Shown piece after piece: positions 26,901 to 39,724 of a stretch of DNA of 64,000 nucleotides. Position 1 is the stretch's first letter. Each line of letters starts with the position of its first letter. The notes under the pieces are model-generated. The model was not told the DNA's origin and ran no database searches. It saw only the letters and a list, made by a program, of their open reading frames with translations. Source of the DNA: Salminus brasiliensis (lineage: Eukaryota; Chordata; Actinopteri; Characiformes; Bryconidae); assembly GCF_030463535.1 (NCBI RefSeq), contig NC_132888.1, forward strand, positions 10,244,081 to 10,308,080. The letters are read 5' to 3'. The position numbers were made by a program, and so were the translations under genes.

Positions 26901-28337
26901 CAAGTTCAGAAGTTGCCCTTGAACAACTACAACATGTACAGTAATGTCACAAACCACAAGGTGAACAACCAAACTGCAAATGAATTATTTCTAAACTTAA
27001 TATATTTCTAAACTTCCTATTCAAATATTAACATCACTAGCCCAAATCGACTGTCATTTGATTAAGAATCACTATATTAGACTATATCACTCCTGAGGGG
27101 CCAATGGCAGAGCTAGAGCATTATCCGCCTCTAGCATGACGTCCATCTTGTTTGTCTACTGCAGATGACTCAGTGGATAGCAGGTCTGATGTGGTCACTG
27201 CCAACCCTCCTGTTCTGTTTCACTCAGAGTAACGTCTGCTTTAAGGCACCAGATGGAAGAAAGTTGCAAGCGCATGTCTGCACATTCTGGGATCTTCAAT
27301 TACCCTGAAAGCTCCACTTTTTTGAAGCAAATTGTTCTCCAAAACTAAAACTAAAACTAAAAAAAGAAACCAGAAAACCCCCACAGACCAACTCCCACCT
27401 TGGTCATAATGGACGGTGGCAGATCTCCGATTCTGGTTATCGGCTTATTAAAGCAAAATACATGTTTGGTGGAGCTCCAGCCAGGAGTGCTGCATAGGGG
27501 AGATAAGGAGAATTCTAAGGGTCCCTAAAAATGACCATTGTACTAGAAATAAATGTTGACCAAAACCATAAAAGACATAAAACAAAGAAAGTTATAGTCT
27601 GTGGTGGAAATGAACCCGTTAGCTCGGTCCATAGTGAAAACAAACATTTAATCAGTGCAAAGTTTTTAGCATCTATTCATACTAAATAAGTCGTCCCTGC
27701 CTCTCTGCCCCTGTGCAAGGACAGGCAGAAACAGCTTCAGGCTCAGTGGGCCTGCTTCCCCATCCACAATCACATCCCCATCTATGAAGATGTAGGTGAG
27801 CAGCACTTGTTGAATGCCTTGTCAGTAGGCATACCTGCAGGAGTCTGACTTTATTTTATTATTCATCTTTCGTTCAAAATTGTTTACAGTAAAAAAAACC
27901 AAAAAAAAACCAAAAAAACAATATGACTGAAGAAAGATGAACGGCATTACATTTACAATTTTACATCTACATTTTACTATTTACATGACTAAGAGACAAG
28001 CACACCAAATGTAGCTAATTTTAAAGCTACTGACTATTGCTTAAATTAGCCAATTGGTTACCAGTTTAGGGTTATGCTGTTTCTATAGTGGTCACTATTT
28101 TAATATGGTTCGATGACCATTAGAATAATTTACTTTCACTGCAGTTTATTTAATAAAATAAAAAAGGGTAGTAACTGAAACTTGTTATGCTTTTACAAAA
28201 TGGTATTATATATAAACACATTATTGGGTATATTACTTGTGGTGGCAGCATGTAATATCTGTAATATCTTTTCATTGGGCCCAAAATCCCTGCCTGCGCC
28301 CTGGCTAAAGCACTTAATTGTTGATGTATATGAAGAT
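23961..28337. other. Gene-free intergenic stretch
   Basis: No exon could be established. One short exon-like signal on the minus strand at about 25208-25290 is discussed in the findings. The remainder is AT-rich with no clear repeats beyond a poly-A/AAAAC patch at 27890-27920. The interval between mag and lsr in other vertebrates can contain genes such as usf2 and hamp; I saw no bHLH or cysteine-rich hepcidin exon here. Confidence 0.45.
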
Positions 28338-28727
28338 ACCAGTAGTAAAGGTAAAAAGGTAAAGGTGCACGTATTTGTCACTGTACAGTGTACAGCGAAA
28401 TGTGTCCTCCGCATTTAACCCATCTGGTAGTGAACACACACACACACACACACACACGTGTTAGGGGCAGTGAGTACACACACACACCCAGAGCGGTGGG
28501 CAGCCAACTCCAGCGCCCGGGGAGCAGAGAGGGTAAAGGGCCTTGCTCAAGGGCCCAACAGTGGCAGCTTGCCGAGCCCGGGAATCGAACCCACAACCCT
28601 GTTATCGATATCCCGGCGCTCTAACCGCTGAGCCACCACTGCCCCGAAGCCTCGTTCCCTGACCGGGAATCGAACCCGGGCCGCGGCGGTGAGAGCGCCG
28701 AATCCTAACCACTAGACCACCAGTAGT
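28338..28727 (-). mobile_element. Chimeric SINE: tRNA-Glu head joined to a tRNA-derived SINE
   Basis: Read on the minus strand, a tRNA-Glu sequence (28655-28726) is followed by a second tRNA-like SINE head (box A 'tggctcagcggttagagc', box B 'gtgggttcgattcccg', 28573-28645), an internal (GT)n-containing body and a 'cctttacctttttaccttt' tail. The whole is flanked by the same 9-mer ACCAGTAGT at 28338-28346 and 28719-28727, which I read as the target-site duplication. The right copy overlaps the tRNA 5' end, so the insert is slightly 5'-truncated. Related copies without the tRNA-Glu part lie at 43449-43735 and 44215-44390. Confidence 0.75.
28655..28726 (-). tRNA. tRNA-Glu(CTC)-like sequence, probably a pseudogene within a SINE
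   Basis: On the minus strand this matches the canonical vertebrate tRNA-Glu(CTC) gene nearly base for base: D-arm GTCTAGTGGTTAGGATTC, anticodon region CGCTCTCACC, and T-arm box B GGGTTCGATTCCCGG. The 3' acceptor strand CAGGGAA is intact, but the first three bases of the 5' acceptor strand are replaced (CTA instead of TCC), so the stem cannot pair fully. It lies inside a target-site duplication together with a SINE, so it is most likely a retroposed copy. The internal Pol III promoter boxes look intact. Confidence 0.7.
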
Positions 28728-29581
28728 GACATAGCTTTACCAAGGGAACAAAAATAAATAAATAATTACGACAATGAACATGACGTATGAAGCTCCCATC
28801 TAATATTATCTTTCTTGAATAAATTAAAAGGGTAGCAGGAGAAGTTTATTCACAATTAGTAACTTATTTTTAAACAGACGCCTTGGGGGTTAATGCCATC
28901 TAGTGGCTATAAATGGGCCATGTTAAATAAATGAATAAAGAAATACACATCTCAAAATGAAAACCAATATAATATACAAAAGATTTATTGTAAAGCAATC
29001 CGTAAACAATTAGTCATTACATTATTAGTGAAAAATTATGCACAGGAACTGAAATTTACATAAACTCTGGCTGACTGTGACACCAGTGAACACCATAAGG
29101 AATGCACATTTAATGCCACAGTTTTAACATTAACATACAACAGACAGTCAACAGCTTTTTGTTTAGACAGGCATGAGTGGTTATTTGTTTATTTAGAGGT
29201 ATAAAAATATGAAAGATGTTTAAGATTACAATTGTTTTAAAAATATGTTAAATTACTATTGAATCATCTGGAAACTAAAACCTTTGTAAAGCTCCGGTAA
29301 AGCATAGTACAGTCTTTTAAAAATAAGCAAGGCTGATAATTATATAAAATATGTACAGAGGGACCATAATACCAGCACATAAAGGGATTAAAACAGTAAC
29401 AACAGTTAAATCAGGACACTGCGACTCTCTTTTGTCTTGGTCATGTCCACATACACATATACACACACACCCACACATACTGTGATAAACCCTGAACATG
29501 TAACTGCAGCTGAAAATACAAACTTACAAAATGCCTCAATCACAGCAATCAAATGACTGGAGAAGTCCCTGATCTGAGGCT
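28728..29581. other. 3' flank and probable 3' UTR of lsr
   Basis: No exon beyond the lsr stop is seen. On the minus strand an AATAAA poly(A) signal lies at 28983-28988, about 600 bp past the stop codon, a plausible end for the lsr 3' UTR. Confidence 0.5.
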
Positions 29582-32500
29582 TCACACCACCAAACTCTCA
29601 CGACTCACAGCTCCATTCTGTGGAAGAAAGACAATTTTTAGAGCAGTCATTTTTAGACACCCCTGGTCAAATGACATTCCACTTTTCAAGTGTAATTAAG
29701 TAAAAGAAAACCTTTTAGATTGAAACACCAAACACCATTTATTATAATTTAATAAAATGAAATTGTAACATTTGTACTCAAGTAAAAGCAAAGTAAAATG
29801 TAATGCTCGCTAACCTTACGCAGATTGCTCTTCTTGGACGAGGCCACGCTATCAGAGTCCTCCAGGTAAGGAGGTGGAGGCGGAAAGTTGCTACTGTTGT
29901 TGCCACGGCGATCAGGGTTGCCCGCAGGCCGGACAAGAGGGAGCGGGGGCGGCCCTCCGTGTGCTCCCCTGTAGCGGTCAGAGCGGTCACTGTCACTGCC
30001 CAGACGCTCACGACTCCGTGCTCGCTGCTGCTCACCCAACTTCTTTCTTTCCATGGCTTCTCGGAGGAAGCTGTCATCGTAAGCATCCCGACCTCCACGG
30101 CCTCGCTCACGCTCCAGGTCCATCAGGTCGTCACGGCTACGGCTGCGGCGGCCCTGTAAGCCCACACCCCGAGAGTCACCATTGCGGCGATCTGGGGAAT
30201 AGTCGCGGCGGCGACGATCTTCGAAGTCTCGATCATATCCACGAGCACTGCTGCTCCATTCATCATCTGAGCTGCAAATAGATGTAAAATAATCATAATA
30301 TTAATGAATATAAAACCAATTCCCAACTGTTCTAAAAGGGCCCACATTATACATTCCCCAGACACAGACTGTTCTTGTAAAGATGGTTGGAGGTGACGTA
30401 TTGCAGCTCGTTTAAAAAGCAGTTCTGAACAAAACACTATATAACTGTAGTGTGATAAGCTGGAGCTGCTGCTGGCTGAATAGATGCTTATACATTTGTA
30501 TAAACTGCCAAATCACATTCGGGTGATTTGTAAAAGTACAAAATTTAAAAAAACAGAATTTTAATCTAAATAAATAAATAAATAAATAAATAACTTAACT
30601 AGTAATAAATTATTTGGTTCATATGTTCTTATGCTCATATACATATAATCCTGAACCACGGTGGAAGAGATCCACAATTTGACAGACCATGGTGTCAGTA
30701 CAGGTGGAGTGCACACCTCTTTAAACGGACTCCACTTTAAACAAGATGGGTGTAAGAGTGCCTTCAGTACTGATTTAATTGCGTGTACAAATATAAATAA
30801 ACTAACTACAATAAACAATATTATTGTAAGACGATTTTAATCCACTGATAAAACGCTAACATAATAGCATAATAATGCAATTACAGTCTTTTAAACAGCA
30901 GTGAACCTTAAATTAGAATATATAAACACTGAAATTGGAAAATAAGTGTTTAAATATCCTAAATTAATAAAGCACATAAAATAAAATCAAAGTCAACATA
31001 CTGGCTCATTCACCTTAACTCTCCTCATCAAGTAAGTGCAATGGGCAATATCAAGGTCAGCAAAAAGGTTGTACATTTACTGTACAATAAGTCGATAACG
31101 TAATCGAGACAGACCTTCTTATCAGATGACTATATTCTACATATATTATATTGTATAAGCCATAAATGTTTAATTTAGTAAATTAATTCAGTTTTTCTTA
31201 CTGAACTTTAACAATAAACAAAACAGGCAGGTCAAGTTACTACAGGCAGGATCATCACAGGTAAGGTTAAATGCTTCTCATTATGAGAGAATTTTAAAAA
31301 ATATTCGCCAAGTGTGCTTTAATGAAAAGGCAGATGAACCAGTTTACTAAATGTGCCGAAAACAGCCAAAAACACTCCTTAGACTATTCGACTTTGCCTC
31401 AGTCAGCTGAATGTTCCTGGCTACACATCACGGTCCATGGACTGTTGGTTCTTTAGTAATTTGGATGAATCTCTGTCTCGTCCAATTGCCTTTTACTTGA
31501 ACAGAGAATTGCCTGCCTCATTCCCAGTTTGACCACTTTCCCTAATAAACACAACCACGTTGCAAAAAGTTTTGCCACTCAGTTCGATTAAAGGCATTCC
31601 AGGCGTGTTCCAGCAGGACATCAATTCATACATTAATTCAAACCCTCTGCAGGTTCATTAAAATTACGATCTGTGCACTCTGAAATTCTTAACTCACCCT
31701 CTCCTGCCTCCTCTGGGGGGATAATCATCTTGGTCTCTGTAACGACGACCAATATCATCAAGATTATCCATGGAACGAGCACGGCCACGATTGCCCCCAG
31801 GGCCCCCAGGTCCCCCAGGTCCCCCAGGTCCCCCAGGTCCCCCAGGTCCAGGTCTTCTGGGATCATCACGGCGAGGTTGCTGAGATACGCTGCTGATGGT
31901 GCTCATGTTTTCATCGTCATACACTGTGTTTAGCTGTGGAGGTCTGGAGCGACCACGGTTGCGAGGGTCACCACCGTCATGCAGAGAGCTGATCTCACTT
32001 AGACTGTCCACTGTCAGAGAGCGAGAGAGAATGTAAGAAAAAGAAAGAAGAGACATGAAAAACAATGGCAAATGGGAGGAGTAAGACAGGAAGGGTGAGT
32101 GAGTGAGTGATAAAGAAAGAACGAGTCCATGGAAGCCACAAAAATGTTTGATTGGCTCATTGTACAGTTACGTCCCCAAAGCAATCATCCCATTTATTTC
32201 TGAAATCGAAGAGTGAATCTAGAGGAAACAAAGCAGTCTCTCCTAGATTGGATTTCTGAATCTAGATAAAATGGTTATCCCCAACAAAGTGCAGGACAGA
32301 CCGCATCCCAAAAGAACTCACGACGACTGTATTTGCCTGGTGGTCCTCCTGGGCGAGATGGATCCAGGTTGGCTAATTCTCTTTCCATGTAGTACAGCAC
32401 TCGAGTGGGGTTCCCATCTTGATTAGCCTGGATACGATATCCACTGCGGGCTAAAGAACAAGCTCTTTTGTCCCATGTACAAGTATATATGTCAAAGTAA

Positions 32501-35500
32501 GTACACAAGACATTCAAAACATGACAAATACAATCAAGCTTCCTGTTAACAGATCAGAGGTTGTGTAGGAACTTACTGAACAGCACAACAGCAAGCATTT
32601 ACTGCTAAGAAAGGCATTCGCCCAACTTACTTTGGCCTGCTCCTGCATCATGGTCATGTAGCAATGGTACCTGAGATCCTTGGCCAACTACAGCAGGAAG
32701 AATGAACAATCAAACACAATCAAAAAAGTACTTTACAGAAAATTATTAACCCTCTGGAGTCTACAACCGCGACAAATTCAACGTTTTCATTAATAGTAGT
32801 TAGTTAATTCAAGGTTTTTATTAATATCTTTGCAATAACCCAGTGTAAAAATATGGTTCAATAATATTCCACTGGAGCTACAAGACTATGAAGAGGAGTC
32901 AAGATCCTCATCTCTGCCTTCCGCAGCGTCTTAACTGGTGGATTTGTGCGTCAGACAACTGCAATTGCTGGATTCATGTGTACATGTGTGTTTTGTGTCA
33001 AACTGACTAATAGACACTCAGAAACTTGTCCATTGCCTCTTGCCATTTATATACTAATGTATTCACACATTCCACTACTTTTGTAAACCCAAGACTCATG
33101 ACTGGTAAAGTCATTTCAAGCACAAAAACATTTTGTCCACATGAGTAAAGGGATTTTCACAAGAAATGTGAAGAATGTTTCAGGTGTAGGGTCAGAGTAT
33201 CTCTTCACACAGTTCCTTAGGTCACATGTGGCATCATTATCACAGAGAGAGCTGAGATTGGTCTGAAAAGATTTGACATAAAACATGCGGGTTTCATTTA
33301 AGAAGATAAACTTCTTAAACTGTGCATAGAAAAGGTGCCTACCTGAGCTTGTGGCATCAAACTCCCTTCCGTATCCATTAGAGGGTGGGACAGAGACACC
33401 TTGTGGAACAGGCAGCATTGGGATGGGAGGGGCTTGTGACCCCACAGCATACATTGGCTGCCCATACATGCTGGCGGCATACATGCTTGCTGCATACTGA
33501 CCAGGGATGCCTGCTTTTACCGCTTTCCCAGCTTCATATACTTTAAATGAAAGAAAACGGAGATCAGCATTACTGTTTTACTGGACGTATTTTTCTAAAT
33601 ATCTAAATGCAGCACTTAAAATGCTCTAGACGCTGGTCCAGCAATCCAACATAAATCTTATCTAAATTAAGCCATTTCACTTTGACAGTTATAAAAAGCA
33701 AATTTGGTTTGGTTAACCAAAAGAAACTACCTTTGTAAAAGTTGAAGGTAGGGCTGCAACGATTATTCGGATGTTTGAGGCAAATTCTTTACCTTAAGGC
33801 TTCGTTTAATTAATGTCACCAACGTCCATCTATTTAAAATGACAGACGCATCGCATCACTCCCGGCTTGTAGACTACTGCGCAGCTCCGGCCTCATTGTT
33901 TTACGTGGACTGTTATAAATTAATTTATGACTACATTAATTAGCATATAAAATTTATTTTTGGAGATGATCGATCTCTTTTGTACCTTTACACTTACTAA
34001 GGACAGGACAATACTCAATACAATATATACAATATTATTATACAATATTTTTGATAGTTTGATGTGCAGTTGAGTATACTTACATGCTCGTGGGCAGCAG
34101 CAGCGGTCTGGGCAGCAGGGGCAGCTCACATAACAGCAACACGTGTGTGGACAGCATTGACACCAGCAGATGCTAATGAAGAGCAGCAGCAACAGGAAGC
34201 CAAGCACCACCAACACTACCAACAGCCAGTCTGAGAGCGATGGGAACAAGAGAGAAGATAAGGTAAAAGGTTAAACTGAATGTAGTAAGAAAAACAGGCA
34301 TTAGTTATTGGGAAGCTTTAACCATTTTTCAGAATTTAATACACATTTATGATGAACTTGATATAAACAGTAGAAGATATAGCTTGTTCTCTCACTAAAC
34401 AGATATTGTCACTGTCTCACAAAAACCTTGCATCTCCATTTCTTTTCACTCTGACATATTCTAAATCTGGAGATTGTTTAGATTGTTTTAAAAACAAATA
34501 AATAGATCAATACTAATGCCAAGGTTTTTGCCCAACAGCGACAATATACTTCAGATAAGAAATTGGTTGATGTGAGTGTATGTTCTATGCATACTGCTAA
34601 AATGGCTGTGAGCGCTTGCATATCTGTATAAGTAATGCAATGAACATAACAGCACAATGCAGCGCTGCAGACCAATAAATAAACACAACAGAGAAACAGA
34701 GACAGGGTAACCAGCCAGACCGGTTGGTGTCAAAACACAAACACCTGAGCTATCCCCAAAATCAAAATCATTCCACACACACACACAGAACATTGAAGTC
34801 TACCCATTCACATCTACAGTCAACATCCCTGATATGAAGCACCTTCCACAGCAACCTGTGAATTTATACAATTCCGAGCAAGCGGTCATGTCTGACCACG
34901 GGTCTCTGTTAGATCAGTGATTTCGTAAGTCCAATTTAAGAAAGGCCCTTGCCAGTGCTGGTGCTTGCATGTTCAGAAACTATGACATAACCAAAACACC
35001 CCACAACCTTCGGTCCGTTTGATCCTTAGCTCAAGCAGCCTTCTAGGACTACAGAGGTGCACTTAGTGTACCTTCCATGATCAGTAAGTCAATGCCAGGC
35101 AGCAGGTCTGTAGTATTTGACTTTCTCTCTGTGAAAGAAGGACAAAGCCATAATTATTGAACAAGGCTCTGCTGCATTTGCCCAAGCAGAAAACTTCCTT
35201 CCTCTTAATATCTCTAGTCTGCAAATTCATTAACTGACAAAAGGGGTGACTACTTGAGTCAGGCCAAAACCAGCCAGGCATCACAAAACAATTTCACTTC
35301 CTCTACAATACCCATACAAAACAGCACCACACATGACAGGAAACAACCAGAAGTGTACACTAGCACAGTGAGGATGATGCGGTATCAAAAGAATGATGGA
35401 CTGGAGTTAGGGCTCAAGAAAAACATAATACATAGATCTTACCCAGTACAATGAGCTCAGTGTAGTCCTCGCCATTTCCAGAGAGGTCCTGAGATGAAGC

Positions 35501-37527
35501 TACACTGCAGACATACACACCGCTGTCACCCCATGCAGTTTGTGCTATGTTGAGGTCAGCATCTGAGAGAAATGCAAGAGAGAAATAGTGTGAATACAAG
35601 CTAAAACCACAGGTAAATTGCTTGCATTTAAGTGTTTTTGGAAAGTCCAGTACCACAAATTTTACAGTCTCTTGCTGTACAATGCATCTTAATGATGCAT
35701 TTAATGCACTCTTAAATAGAGCTTTAAATGGTTCTTTAAGCAAGACCATAGAAGAACCACTTTTGGTCTTAGCCTGACATTTTTGGTTAGTAGAACATTA
35801 CGACTTTTGGCTCAAAGTGGTAGATCAATGTGTCTTTATTTAGTGCTTTAAGTGTTCCTGGTAACGTTTATTTGTTTGTTCTAAAAATTGAATATGGGCT
35901 TTGTGCATTCGGTAGGCATATTTGAGTTAATCATTTAAACTTTTTTAAAAGTTTTTTTTTCTTCAAAAAAAGATTTGCTCTAACTGGGAACACTGTGAGA
36001 AATATTCTATTAATGTTGTGATTAAAACCATTAATACATCAAACACTGAAAATCCTGGAATGTTATTTTTGTAAAGTCACAGGCCTTCCTAGAACCTTTT
36101 TTATTTTTGGTCCAATTTTCCTCCTCAATTTAGAAAGCCAAGTGCAAATCCCACTTGTTCGGACAACTCCTCCAATCACTTGTGATGCTCACTAGGAGAC
36201 TGGCACATGCTTCCTCTGATACATGGGCAGTCAGCCACCACCTCTTTTCAAACTGATGCACCACTGGAGAACCACTGGAGCACCACTAGGCAGCCAACGA
36301 GCTTAGCTGAAAGCTCCAGCTCTGATACACCAGCAAACAGACACCTGTGCTGGCAAACATCGCACTAATCGCAACGTGGAGCAGGAGCGCCATCTACCCA
36401 CCCTGAGAGAGCACAGCCAACTGTGCACTCTCAAGCTCTGAATGCTAATGGGAAGCAGCATGACCTGGAAACTGGTGTCAATGCTGTAGTCGGTGAAGAA
36501 CCAAAAGTGGGTCTTCTATGGCATCGCTCAAAGAATCATTTGTAGCACCTTTAAGAGTGTATGTTTCAAACCAGAAGACATTAACATTAAGCCTGAGTAA
36601 GAAATGTCTGCATTCTTTGATTCTTACTGTTGATGATGCTGATCTTGCGGCCCTGGTATTCAGTTCCAAGAGTGACTGAAGTCTGCTTAGACGCCACGAT
36701 GCGTACAGTCCTGGCACTGTCTGAGCACTCGATGTTGGGGTTATAGTTGGAGTTGACTTGGGCCAAGGCATTGTCTGTACTGCTGGGGTTCAAGGCAGCT
36801 TGGATTGGGTCTCTGCAGAAGGACTTGTACCTCCAAGTGATCAGAGGAGGCACTGTGGCTGAGGTACTGTAATCACACTGAAGAGTCACCGGCTGAAATA
36901 GGATCACCACATAACGTTTCACCGGACAGTTGACATTCACTGCCGCAGTGAAGCCTGTAGGAAAAGGAAAGAGGTTTTAATAGTCAACAATAAATAAATA
37001 AATAAATAAAATCCAAGTAGGGTGCAATTGATGAAAACTGGGGTGATTTAAGCATTTTCATGCAAGTTGTAATGCAAAAAATATACACATTTATAAAAGA
37101 AACCAGAAACTGGTGCTATTTTCAAGAAACACAACTTTTGTAGACGTTTGTAAAATTAGTAAATTGCAGCTTGGGCAATAAAATGTAATATAAAGCTAGA
37201 CCATGTTTATTGAGTACTGCTGTGCTTCGCTAAAACAAGACTGCACTTGATTTTCTCTTAAAATGACAACAAATGGGAAGCTTAAAACATTACTGTAAAT
37301 GTTAACCAAAAAAAACACAAATAAAAAAACAAACAAAAGATTTCCAGACAGAAAAACTGCTAGGAGGTTGAAGGAGTTATTCATATTTTAACGCTTAATA
37401 GGTCCAGTGCCGGATAGGATAGCGTCTGGACCCAGACCGAGTCCAATAAACAGGTCATCAAAAATGATTTAAAACATTGCTAAAATATAACAGTTTGTCA
37501 GAAGAAGCAACAATGATCTGCCAAGTT

Positions 37528-37597
<70 letters not shown>

Positions 37598-39684
37598 AAC
37601 CATTAACTAACTAATTCTTATATGTACAAGACATCATCTGTGGTCATTTCAAGTAAGAGATGGGCATCAGTTTCAGATCATTTTCCCACGCCCCATTCTG
37701 AGGGCGTATACACTGTAGAAACAGTCTATACCACACTGGTTAAAAATTAACCACAGAAGTGGCACAATTTCCTTTCAGGTCACAGCGTTTACTCATCCTT
37801 ATCAAACTCATCTAAATGAAGCATTCTCAGTACAGTGCTTTTCTGAGTGTGGAGGCAACGTTAAACCAGCGCCTGTCAAAACATGAACTAACCATGCAGT
37901 GAAGCATTGCGTAACTGCTTCAATGGTCGTGTTTACAAGTTCTTGCCCTCACACCTTGCTGTAGCAGCAACTGTTGTGCTGATTTCTTAAGCGTTCAACA
38001 AAGCTAGCATGGCATAAAGCATTTACTCAACAATTATTAAAGCAGAAAGCCTTTCAGGAGGCAAACCCTTGCGTGTACCGCAATCATTATACAAACAGAG
38101 AGGACCGATATTCTGCCACTGCACGATAGGGAAATTTCAGACAGAACAAACATGATACAATCAGAGAAAGCACGGCATTGCTCCGACTACAAGGCAGGTT
38201 CTAGGCCAGTAGCTGTGGTTCATTTTGATTAAGAATAAACCGGGATAATCAACGGCTACAGCGGCTGGATTGTTCTCTTGTTGTGTATCGGTATCAAAGC
38301 TGAATATTGATTATTAATACTACCTGAAAACAGCACTCTTACAATAAGCAGCATGGGTCACATCATTCTGCTGAATCAGCCTTTAGACACAGAGACTGCT
38401 TTTTGGGAGCACCTTGCAGGCAACAGCAGTTTTGGCAAAATTCAGTACTGTAGATATAATGAGAGGTCATTTTGTTTCTAATTATAATTTTGTATAGCAG
38501 CTCCATACCTTCAACCGCACAGTTCTTTCCAGTAGGGTGTAAAAAAAAAAAAGTTACGATACACGGAAGTATAGTAACATTGTTTTGCAATGCCGTATTG
38601 ATTCTCCAAAACTTTTTCTTTAACGCATTTATTGTTTGTATGCAAAGATGCATCAGCATCGCCCTTTTTTTTAAAGCCCAAACATGCAATCGGCCAATAA
38701 TTTAGCTGATTCAGCGAGTTGGTCAGATCAAAGGAACCACATTTTGAGAGTTGCTGCAGCTCTGCACGTCGTCACAGACGCATTTTCCTATTCAACTGCC
38801 AGATGGCAATATGAACCGCACAGAAACCCACCACGAGTGTGCGTTGTTCGGACTCACTCACATTTGTAGCATGTGTGAAAGTAATGCAGGAGTAGACTCT
38901 TAACAGGAGCTACAGTCTGCTAGTGATGCGACTTTACATCTAATGGACCATGTACATCAATAACATAGTCTCCCTGTTCATGAAGGATCCTCAGCCAGTT
39001 TTCTGGTGGAGGTGGCCACAGCATTAGGTCACAAAACACAGGCATTAGGTCACAGTCTACAGGCTTAAAGGATTTGTGTATTATTTCAATGTATTGTGGC
39101 AATCAACACCTGGTAATCTAAAGGCTTCCAGATAAGTAAGGAAATAAGACAAGACTAATTACGGCTAATTATCTGAAAACCAAGAAAGCAGCTGAAGCTG
39201 CTGACCTCCTCACAAGGACACATCAGTACACTGAAAACAACAAGAGAGGCCTTTCTTCCAGGGCAGGATATCTCTTTAAATGGATACAGTGATGAATGTG
39301 TGTGGAGGGGTTACTATTTAGATGATTGGCCTATAATAGAGACTCGCTGGAGCAAAACGTCTGAAAGAACGAACAATGGTAGATTGTCAGAGGTGGAAAA
39401 TGTACATAGAGAGTGTATTTTAGTCAAATATAGGGACTGTGGCAAAAATACATAAATTTATATATATAATATCTATAGTACACACACAATCAACAAGTGA
39501 ATTTTGTCTTATTCGAGATAAAATTAAGAGTCAAGACTTTTCTTTTTTTGGTGATTTGGTGTGATTTGGTTGGGTGTGATGTGGAAAGACTAGTACCACT
39601 GATTAATCATCACAAAAGCAAATTACTGTAGCTGTAGGCTGTTAAATTCTTCACAGCTATGAATTCTGGGGGTGTTTTAATTAA

Positions 39685-39724
<40 letters not shown>

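Noticed and set aside
28655-28726. Functional single-copy tRNA-Glu gene
   Set aside because: The 5' acceptor strand has three altered bases and the sequence lies inside a SINE target-site duplication, so a retroposed copy is more likely. It is still listed because its Pol III boxes are intact.
29803-30281. Plus-strand open frames of 118-135 codons across the lsr penultimate exon
   Set aside because: They are antisense shadows of a GC-rich, Arg/Asp-rich lsr exon whose minus-strand reading is clearly the real one.
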